Assembly (NCBI GenBank): GCA_973895155.1
Contig: OZ316892.1
Location: 19,530,001 to 19,594,000, forward strand
Direction of reading: 5' to 3'
From: Marsupella aquatica
Lineage: Eukaryota; Marchantiophyta
DNA: 64,000 nt
The position numbers were made by a program, and so were the translations under genes. Positions 12,151 through 20,853 of the stretch are shown in pieces. How positions within the stretch are numbered: position 1 is the first letter of the stretch; every line of letters starts with the position of its first letter. The notes under the pieces are model-generated. The model ran no database searches. It worked only from the letters and a program-made list of their open reading frames with translations, and was not told the origin of the DNA.

Positions 12151-12272
12151 GTTGATACCCGGTTTATTACTATGTTCGAAATTGTCGCTATAGTCACAGA
12201 CTGGTTATAATCTAAGTGGCGAATGGCGCTTTACTTGAGAACACTAGTGAGTAGTTTCTGCAGTCATGACCT

Positions 12273-12538
12273 GTGACATTTATGAGCTGTGACAAGTCGA
12301 TGTACGAACCATTGTTGTCAAAGTTTGCATCCAGATCGCCAATCAGTTTGTCTGGAAAGTGACATTTATGAGCTGTGACAAGTCGATGTATGAACCAAAT
12401 ATTGTCAAAGTTTGCATCCAGATCGCCAATCAGTTTTGTCAGGAAGGTGACATGTTCAGCTGAGTGTGACAAGTCGATATATGAACCAAATATTGTCGAA
12501 GTTTGCATCCAGATCGCCAATGAGTTTTGCCTGGAAAC
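12273..12538. repeat. Tandem repeat, three units of about 88 bp
   Basis: Units start at about 12273, 12359 and 12447. Each carries GTGACAAGTCGAT, then GAACCA, then GTTTGCATCCAGATCGCCAA. The array sits just after the coiled-coil protein gene and makes false reading frames on both strands. Nothing is recognised from 12540 to 13104. Confidence 0.9.
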
Positions 12539-13104
12539 ATATGGGAAAACTTTAAGAGCTGCAATTTGCAACGGTAACCACCACCACACCAACTTGTCTT
12601 AACCAAGAAGTACCCAACATTCAAAATGACACATCGGTAAATCATAATATAATCACATTACAGCTTAAGATTACGCCAGTCAGTGATGGCTCGAAACTGA
12701 AATTGAAACAAGGTCTCTACACTTTATCAGCGCCTAGATCTCAAACCACTGTTCTACGTCCTATCAACTGGTGCATGGATTCAGTGGTAAACTCAAATTA
12801 AGCTTGCACGTTTTACTTTAGCAAAATACGCTTAAGCTGACTATTTGCGACTTCTGCTATAGTGATCTAGTCTACTGAGGAACAAAAACTCGTATGCCTT
12901 CAAAATTAGAAACTGGGATTGGATGCTACAAAAGAGCCGGATAAACGAAATGTGGAAGGTAAGAAATTAATTAACATAATTAACTCTCGTCATCCAAAGA
13001 CCAACTGCGTGGATACTATGCAAACAAAAGTGTTGGTGTCGTCCTCCTAATCCTCTTAAACAGGCTGTGGGGAGGAAGTAATTCTTTTGTGGTGAAGTAC
13101 TTCA

Positions 13105-14232
13105 TCACCAGTATACTTCACCAGCAGACTTCTTGAGAAGGTACTCTTGACATTCCTCTGGACACGGCCGTTTTTTATCAAGCTCGTTCCAGCAAGAGAG
13201 GATATCCTCTCTGAGAGCAGCTTCAATTTCATCACGACTTTGCGTTTTTGTTTCTTCAGCCTTTGCTTGATTTGCCTTTTTGGTCAGCTTCCTTGTGCTC
13301 CTCTTCTGTCGTCTCTCTACACTATCTGTCAGAACACATCTCCAATCGTCTCCGACTCCAGTCTGCTTCCACTTCATGTAAGATGTCAGACGGGCCATCT
13401 TTTCAACTAATTGTTTTAATCGATTGGACCTGTTTCCTTTCTCCTTCACATCTTTCAAGTCGAGCTTCTCAAGATCGATCGCTTTCCTTTTACCCTTGGG
13501 TCGGCCCCTTGATCTACGGAGCGGCTCTGCTGCTTCAACAGTTGGATGGCTGACAGGACTGCCCGCACTATCCTGACTAGCTTGGTTAGATGTGGCAAGG
13601 TGCCCAACCAAATCCCCGTGGGTAGAGTGGCGGAGACTCCCACCACTGTCATCTTCAGATTCACATTTGGCGTCGTTATATCGGATGGGAACACTTTGCA
13701 AGGGAGTTCCTATCAGCGCTGGAGGGCTCTCGGTTTTGGGCTTTCTTTCACGCTCGTTTTTAGAGTCTTTGAAGAGAGCAATTCTTCTATGCACACCCGT
13801 TTGCTTCTTGACAGGTGGACAATTCCCATAGTAAGCCTTCAACGATGAATATATGTCTCTGTCTTTTTCTTCACTGACACTCTTTTCGGAAGCATCCTTC
13901 CTCCAGAACTTGAAATGCCTATTCAGCTCCCAGAACTTGTATTGGCAGTTGTTGGGCGTTTTACCTGCATCGCGTGGGGAAGCTTCATGAAGAAATGCCG
14001 CAACATAGTCCCACTTTGTCCTCTCGTTTTCCTTTCCTATTAGGAGTTCCTTTTCTAGGATTTTCTGCTCCACGTCCCCGACGATGTTGATGAGTAGAAC
14101 GGCGCTCTGCGTCGACCAGCTCGTCTTGGTCGTGGTGGGCGGCGGAGTCCTGTTCTGCATTTTCGTGAGCTCCAAAAAATTATTCACTCGCTGGTGTTGC
14201 TTATTCTCTTCTCCACTCCCGGCGGCTAACAT
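13105..14232 (-). CDS. Intronless trihelix/SANT-like putative DNA-binding protein, 375 aa
   Basis: One uninterrupted minus-strand frame. The start at 14232 is the only well placed ATG, ~40 bp downstream of a TATA-like sequence; a second in-frame Met 24 residues on is possible. Residues ~38-115 follow the spacing of the Myb/SANT-like fold used by trihelix factors and many plant transposon-derived proteins: W39, a central KWDYVAAFLHEA, then NNCQYKFWELNRHFKFW with aromatic residues where the third helix packs. Residues ~235-250 hold RRSRGRPKGKRK, an AT-hook-like basic patch that may also be a nuclear signal. The tail (~310-375) is charged and ends in YLLKKSAGEVYW. Likely nuclear. It may be a lineage-specific transcription factor or a domesticated transposase accessory protein; no transposase domain is visible. 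Confidence 0.6.
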   Translation of the reverse strand: MLAAGSGEENKQHQRVNNFLELTKMQNRTPPPTTTKTSWSTQSAVLLINIVGDVEQKILEKELLIGKENERTKWDYVAAFLHEASPRDAGKTPNNCQYKFWELNRHFKFWRKDASEKSVSEEKDRDIYSSLKAYYGNCPPVKKQTGVHRRIALFKDSKNERERKPKTESPPALIGTPLQSVPIRYNDAKCESEDDSGGSLRHSTHGDLVGHLATSNQASQDSAGSPVSHPTVEAAEPLRRSRGRPKGKRKAIDLEKLDLKDVKEKGNRSNRLKQLVEKMARLTSYMKWKQTGVGDDWRCVLTDSVERRQKRSTRKLTKKANQAKAEETKTQSRDEIEAALREDILSCWNELDKKRPCPEECQEYLLKKSAGEVYW

Positions 14233-14270
14233 CCACTCTCGCAGCCACTGTCAGCCCCACGATCCCTGCG

Positions 14271-14278
14271 GTATATAT
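14271..14278 (-). promoter_or_regulatory. TATA-like box of the trihelix-like gene
   Basis: Minus-strand GATATATACC lies about 40 bp before the ATG at 14232, which would leave a very short leader. The distance is at the low end for a plant gene. Confidence 0.35.
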
Positions 14279-14289
14279 CCTCAAGACGT

Positions 14290-17200
14290 CAGAATGACAG
14301 AGTTGATGAGGTGCGATGCCCATCTCGTCCAACTCAAGGTTACTGCATCTCCTCTCCCCGAGAACCTGCATTCCACAACTACAATATGTCAATGCGTATG
14401 TCACGTTGTCAGCCGAGGCAGATAAAACTAGCCAGCCCACACTCAGCCAACTGCAATGAGAACTGGGCAGGCCCACAACGCATGGATTCCCAGGGACCAC
14501 ATCCGGCACACCATGGTGTCCATGCTCAAGGGAGAGATCTCCAACGATGGGAGATGTAACGCAATTCAGAAGCTGAGACAAAATCCCATGTCTAATCCCA
14601 CGCATATATACGCACTGTGGTCATGAAAAAGAGATTAGGAATATGATTGCATGCTCTATTTGGGCGGGTCAAATTTAGAAAGGGCAAACCGGGACAATGT
14701 GGGAAGTTAGCTGAACTTGTCGATAGCATCTCCCTAACGACCCCATGTTCTTGTTCGGGAGATTTCAATCGATCTTCAGCATACAAGCATCACAGTGGAT
14801 GAGTAAAAGACTCTTGAGTAAGCCACCACGAGCGTACCTGTAGACGATAGATTTGCTTGTTATGGTAAATTTTTCTGGGGTACATCGAGCCGAAAAATCA
14901 GGGTCAACCGTGGAGTCAGTAGCGAATTGAGTAGACCTTGCCTCGATCTCTTCTTCCTTCTCGTTATCAAAATCTTTCCTGCGACACAATTGAGGTGATT
15001 TAGGCTTTCAGGAGATTAAAGAAGTTGCGGATGAGAACTACGTTTGATGATGTCCCACTGAGAATGAGAACGCCGACGTCAGACGACTAGAGTACTCCGT
15101 TTCGAGGTCATTCATGCTAGGGAAGGGGAACTTACTGTCAGAGACGCTCGCTATCGAGAGAGGCCCACAATGGAAGATAGTGACGGAATACACTTCTCGA
15201 GCTGTACACCACGCAAACTGCGCTTCTCAATGAAGAGGCCAGGCCACCATCAACAAGAGCTCGACCCCGCGGAATTCTCTCTTCCCGACATCAGTGATCA
15301 CGGAGACAATCAATCTCGACGGCAATGCTCACAAACTTCAGCAGCTTTAAGTAAAATGTCTTAAGGTTCATTAGTTTATATATCAGACAGTTGCGGAAAC
15401 CTCGAGAACTCCGCGATCCAGCAGTACTTGCACATTTCCCCAACGAACCGCTGGCTCGATCCCTGAGCTACAGCGGGTTACCGTAGTAGTACTACCATTC
15501 CTGCTGCAGCAAAATTGCAGGTCTGACCCTGTTATGCAACTAATAATGCAATGCGCACCGTGTCGTTTCACACCGGTGAGCCTGTCTGTCCTCCGCCATT
15601 TCTTACCTTCCTACAGACGACACCTCGATCACAACTGTACGCATGGGCCGGAAGTAGAGTACGTGGTACGCGGCTTGAGAATTTGATTGGTTCCGGAGGA
15701 AAACTGGCTCGTCCAGGTACACACTCGAAACAATCTTTCTCTCCTGGCTAGCTAACTGATCTAGGTGAGCGCCGTCTCGATCAGTACCATGGACATTGGG
15801 CGACCACTTCTTGTCTTCGTTGACAGCTCTCAGACCAGGACTGTCTGGTGCCTCGACATTACCAGTCCTGTCGATCCACTGCTTCAGTGCTCAAATAGAT
15901 ATACCTTTCTCCTCAAGGAATTGTCATCAGAGCGCAGCCAACAGCATATGTGTGTCCCGTACGTCCGCCAATTAGCTGTGAAGCTCCAGTCAGGAACATA
16001 AATGCCTCTCTTAATTCTGTCTCTCGAGTGCTCTGCCCCGTGATCACCTCTTTTGCTGGCCTCGAATCGGTATAAATTCTCACGAGAAAGTTTGTACAAG
16101 AAATCCTTCTGAAGTCTTGAAGTTATTTTGCCTACTGCCATAATGATCAATGAAGATCGATTTTACCGGTGGCATAGGATCCTCTTTTCTTGAGTGGCTC
16201 GTATCCTGCTGGAATAATGGGACTTTCATCTTTCTTCCATTTCCTCCTGTATCTGTTTTCATGTTTCCCATCTTTCTGAAGAAGGAAAGAAATAGCCACC
16301 ATCTTCGTTCTCTTCTTCCGTCTCCTTTACACATATATACATATTTTGTCTCGAAAGCAACTTTCTATACCTCTCTAATGTGCAATGGCTGAAAAGAAGC
16401 TGAACGACCTCTAGTTGCCAAAATACTCCCATCTAATGGATGGATCCCAGATTACTCACAATGTTACAAAGAATATTCTCAATAAGCCCATCAGGTTACT
16501 TAGTTTCTATCTACCCTCGATGATTGGGGGCATCATTTTCCACCCTGCTTCTTCTTTGATCTACCTCAAAAATATGCACACTATGTCCTAAATGCAACTG
16601 CCCCTTACTTTTTAATGACAAATGTTTAGTAACGAACTGACTGACAGAGTAAAGCAGGTTCTAGGGACAAAGTAATGAGTTTTTCAACTGCACACATTGA
16701 GGGAGATAACTTGTCCTCCGACATGGTGTTTGGGGGACAAATGTCCCAAGTATACTAAAATTCAAATATAGTGGGATTGCTATAAAAAGTCGCATTCCTT
16801 GCTGTCCAAACATAGATATATCTTGATTATTGAGAAGCCGATTGAGAAGCTTACTCATAATTTTGATTCGATCTAATAACCATGCTGCTACACTTAAGAC
16901 AAATGTGATTTGTACTCATATTCAAATTGAGGCTATTTCATAACAATATTTCAATACTTATAATTCTGTTCTTTTTCAAGAAAAATATTATCTTCCATGA
17001 ACGTGTATTAGCAATGCCATGAACTATTTTCTTAAAATGTTCCTTACTCTGGGAATAATTCAACCATGAGTGTAGCCTCGGCAATGTTAAGTGAACATGA
17101 TTATATTGTACTCGGATGTTCACAACTACAGTAGACGTCTACCTCTATCAATTTGCTCCAGGATTTCAGCTGATCCTAATAACCACATCATAAGAGTGGC

Positions 17201-17600
17201 ATTATCTCTGAAAGAAAAAAAAAGAGTGGCAGCATGATTTAGATGTAAACAATCCAAAACAAAGTGACAAATGGTTGGTGGCGAAGAACGAACCTCTATA
17301 AAGTCCTTAAGGAGAAGTGAAATGGGTTCATTGATCTTAATTAGCTTTCATTGCCTCAAGCTTCCGCAAACTACGGTACATGCGTACCATAAACATGGGT
17401 GTGATAATGTTTTCCAAGATTGTATTTGATAATTTTAAGTTTGTTTGTCATAACACTGATTACATGAATTCCAGGATTGTTTCTCATGATCTGGGTGGAG
17501 TGCAGCAAAATCCTCTTTCTATGGGATTTCTACTCATATAGTACACTCAGACATGTAGACAGTACAGATTTACAAAGATGAGTGAATGTGACAAAAGGAC
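14290..17600. other. Intergenic stretch with no supported gene
   Basis: Frames are short and overlap on both strands. One at 15170-15364 (+, 64 codons, begins MEDSDGIHFSSC) has a polar, plausible composition but no recognisable domain. From ~16400 the DNA becomes AT-rich and featureless. I see no RNA gene. Confidence 0.5.
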
Positions 17601-17639
17601 TAGACAATGATCTTTGAAAATTTATGGGCCTCTCAATCT

Positions 17640-18350
17640 CAGTAAAATTTGACCATATGAGGCATTGAAAAGATCTTTCCAGGCAGTTTCTAATAAACCC
17701 AAGAAAATAAGATTCCATTGGATATCAAGTGAGATACTAAGTGTCAAAGTCAAGCTTGAAGTGGAGTAGTCTGTGATGAAATGTTCTTTAGAAATTCATT
17801 ACTCCCTCAATTCCTCACAACGTCAGAGATATTAGAGTATCTCCAACAATATGGTCAAATGAGACTCTCACCTCTAAAAAGATCATAGAGGGACTGATTT
17901 TGGAGGGATGGCCTCCTAACAATGGTCTTTATCCATAGATAAATGACAGCCAGCCTCCATTTTCACAACCCTTCCTGTCATATTCACTAGAAATGGCAGC
18001 CAGGAGATAGACTTCTATCTTGGCCTCTATTCCTTTCTAAATCAAAGATTTTACCACATGTCACAAGATCTAGATATCCTTCAGTTGAGATTTTAAACTT
18101 AGCTATGACAACACATAACTTTGGAGCAGATATAGATTCACTTGCAAAACGTTCCTTGCTCCTTGAATCCAATATGGTGACTTGTAATTTCTAGGCCTTC
18201 AAATGATTGGCTAGATTTTGGGTGTAAAGATCATTGACCATTGAACCATTGGAGATCCCTTTAGAGTACTTGGAAAGACCTTTTCAAGCAGCCTTTAATG
18301 AGCCACATAAGAGCCAATTTGGCTCTATAGATAGGGAGATATTGAGGGTC
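17640..18350. repeat. Pair of diverged direct repeats (17640-17755 and 18265-18350)
   Basis: Both blocks have the order GGAAAGA/CATTGAAAAGATC-like start, CAGGCAGTTTCTAATA or AAGCAGCCTTTAATGA, then GAGATA(C/T)T and GTCAAA. They are about 620 bp apart and strongly diverged. They may be ends of an old element or two copies of a small dispersed repeat. Confidence 0.4.
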
Positions 18351-18440
18351 AAACTTTTAGTTTATTTTAGGAAAAGTTAGAGAGCTGTAAATGAATGAAA
18401 TGTAATAGGTGCAGGTGTTGCATAGGTTAGGGCATTATCC

Positions 18441-18641
18441 ATGGGAGCATCACATTCCAAAATATTTAATATCCTTAATATAGTATTTTTATTCAGTCTT
18501 ATTCATTTTCAATATACAGATAGCCATTATGTTGGGACCAATGATATGAGAAATTGCTGCCAGGATGGACCACTCTGTTGGACGCAGTGCTCCTGTGGGC
18601 CACATATTTGTTGTCCATGGGAGTTGGAGCCCATAAGTTGA
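18441..18641 (+). CDS. Possible small secreted cysteine-rich peptide, 66 aa
   Basis: An ATG at 18441 opens a frame with a hydrophobic N-terminal stretch (IFNILNIVFLFSLIHF, residues ~8-23) and then NCCQDGPLCWTQCSCGPHIC, giving seven cysteines within about 22 residues. Signal peptide plus a dense Cys cluster is typical of secreted plant peptides. I do not recognise a family, the DNA around it is repeat-rich, and the frame may be chance. Confidence 0.25.
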   Translation: MGASHSKIFNILNIVFLFSLIHFQYTDSHYVGTNDMRNCCQDGPLCWTQCSCGPHICCPWELEPIS

Positions 18642-18649
18642 TGATTTTG

Positions 18650-19290
18650 AGTAGTAAAGTAATTTTTAGTTTCATATTGATTTATTACAATGAAAGTTGC
18701 TCTTTTAAAATTGACCCCTGTGCCAATCTCTGATTAAATACTTAACCAATTTGGCCAGAAATTCACCCTAACTTAGTTGAAAAGCTCGCCTCTAGCATAT
18801 CGTCTACAACTATAAAAAAAACTTTATGATCAAGTTTATAAATTTAAACTTAAATTTAGGAAAATGTGGTCCATGGGAGTTTCAAAGACCAACCTAGTGG
18901 TCCATGGGCGGCTTCGAATTCATGATACGAAGTTACAAACGTTAACCTGGAGTTCTTGGAGTGGGTACAGGAAAGCGTGGTCGGTCGACAGAGAACCAGG
19001 AGTGAAAGACAATACAGTAATGGTTTTAATTAGGCAAATGTAAGTGCTTTAGGTGAGTACAGTACTGTTTTCTACAGCACCGGTGGCCGGGTGGCGCCAC
19101 TAGTCCACGCTTTCTCGTGCAGTGCACTAAACTGAAAGATCGATTCGCTAATAATTGATCTGCGCCAAGTGCACCGTCGGACCTAGAATCCAAGGGCCAA
19201 GACTCTCTCTGAGCAGCTTCGACTCCCAAGAGCGGATCAGAAGCGAGGGAGTCGCGCTTAGACCTGTTTGGGGTCAGACTCATCATTTGG
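18650..19290. other. Intergenic stretch, nothing recognised
   Basis: AT-rich to ~18850, then mixed composition. No gene or RNA supported. Confidence 0.5.
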
Positions 19291-19412
19291 TGTTTCCGGC
19301 AAGTGAGCTCAATGAACTCTACTTTACACACAGGTCCCTTTGGTGACCGGTAAGTGAGCTCAATGAACTCTACTTTACACACACACAAGTCCATTTGATG
19401 ACTGGTAAGTGA
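19291..19412 (+). repeat. Upstream block of the splice-signal repeat, about 2.5 units
   Basis: Units read ...TTTACACACAG, GTCCCTTTGGTGACCG, GTAAGTGAGCTCAATGAA..., the same module as at 19940-20510. About 530 bp of unrelated DNA (19413-19939) separates the two blocks. No gene is recognised in that gap. Confidence 0.85.
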
Positions 19413-19939
19413 GGGGCGCTTTACAAGAAGGATTGGATGGAAAGTACCTGATGGACAGTAGTAATTTTCCCAGATCAAATTGAGTTTGCCTCAAATTGTT
19501 AGTAATTTTCCCAGGACCAAATTGAGTTTGGGTAAAATAGAGGAACATTCCTGATGGACAAAAGTCTTTTTTGCAGACCACATCAAGTTGCCATTTTAGC
19601 CTAAAATCAAGGCTTCCAGGCTTGAGACAAATAGAGGGGCCTTTGTGGGGCATGCCATCAATAATGTACTCCAAGAGACCAGGCATAGAAAAGTTTAGAC
19701 CACCTGGACCACCTTGCAAGGTGGTCGAAACTCTGGCCCAAAAAACTAGTGCACAGCCACAATCCAACCTTTAATCATCGGGTCCGACCAACTGCCATGT
19801 AAGCTCTGGCAAACCAGAGCTGAATAGCCATCATAATTCTTCTACAGCCAAAGAACTACCAGTTACCCTAAACTAACCTGTCTAGAAAGAGAAGGTCTGT
19901 CTGGTACAGTAGTTCTTGTGAAGTGCCCCTCTACTTCAT

Positions 19940-20510
19940 GAAGTCTAGTCTACACGCAGGTCCCTTTGCTGACTGGTAAGTGAGCTCACTATTTATTTAC
20001 ACACAGGACATTCCGGTGACCCCTAAGTCAGCTCAACGAAGTATGTTATTTACACACACTAAGGTTATTCTGGTGACTGGTACATGAGCTCAACCAAGTC
20101 TACTGTTTACACACAGGTGGTTCTGGTGACCGGTAAGTGAGCTCAAACCAAGTCTACTATTTACACACAGGACATTCTGGTGACCGGTAAGTGAGAGCTC
20201 AACCAAGTCTACTATTTACACACAGGACATTCTGGTGACAGGTAAGTGAGCTCAATCAAGTCTACTATTTACACCCAGGTCATTGTGGTGACCGATAAGT
20301 GAGCTAAACCAAGTCTACTATTTACACACAGGTCATTCTGATGACCGTAAGTGAGCTCAACCAAGTCTACTATTTACACCCAGGTCATTGTGGTGACCGG
20401 TAAGTGAGTTCAACCAAGTCCAGTTTGCACGCATATCCCTTTGGTGACCGATAAGTGAGCTCAATCAACCAAGTCTACTTTACAAACAAACAGGTCCCTG
20501 TGATCAGTGT
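19940..20510 (+). repeat. Tandem array of ~53-bp units carrying splice-acceptor-like and donor-like sequences
   Basis: About eleven units. Each runs TTTACACACAG, then a 16-base core such as GACATTCTGGTGACCG, then GTAAGTGAGCTCAACCAAGTC. Most units thus have a polypyrimidine/CAG acceptor-like end, a 16-base core with the palindrome GGTGACC, and a consensus GTAAGT donor. The spacer between donor and next acceptor is ~37 bases, shorter than plant introns usually splice. The last unit (~20485) runs straight into the GA-rich leader of AMSH. Confidence 0.9.
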
Positions 20511-20642
20511 CGGAACGAGCGAGCTTTGAAATTGGTCGGGCTTTCCACGAGGCTGTGGGTTTCGGCAAGCAAGCAAGCAAGCGTGTTGTGGAGGAGGAGG
20601 AAAAGGAGGAGCACATTGAAGAAGGTGGAGAAGCGGAAGCGA

Positions 20643-20664
20643 AGAGAGAGAGAGAGAGAGAGAG
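20643..20664 (+). repeat. (GA)n microsatellite in the presumed AMSH leader
   Basis: A pure GA run within a purine-rich stretch (20590-20760) just before the AMSH start codon. GA-rich leaders are common in plants and can bind BPC/GAGA factors. A two-codon upstream frame (ATGTCGTGA, 20810-20818) also precedes the main start. Confidence 0.8.
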
Positions 20665-20853
20665 CTTTGGGAGACGATTCGGAGGTCGATCGATGCCGAG
20701 GCCGGGAGGCTGGGAGAGGAAGGAGAAGAGGAAGGGAAGAAGAGGGAGGGAATTAGAGGACGACGTAGTAGCAGGGGCGGAGTTGTTAGTAGCGAGGCGA
20801 ATTGATTGCATGTCGTGAGACCGCACAAGGCTGCCATCATCGCGTCCGTCACA

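Noticed and set aside
12212-12645. Minus-strand frames of 68-126 codons after the coiled-coil gene
   Set aside because: They are created by the 88-bp tandem repeat and show the same peptide over and over without a gene structure.
19940-20510. Reading the splice-like array as real microexons of AMSH
   Set aside because: Donor to next acceptor is only ~37 bases, too short for usual plant introns, and AMSH is complete without them. Kept as a finding, not as exons.
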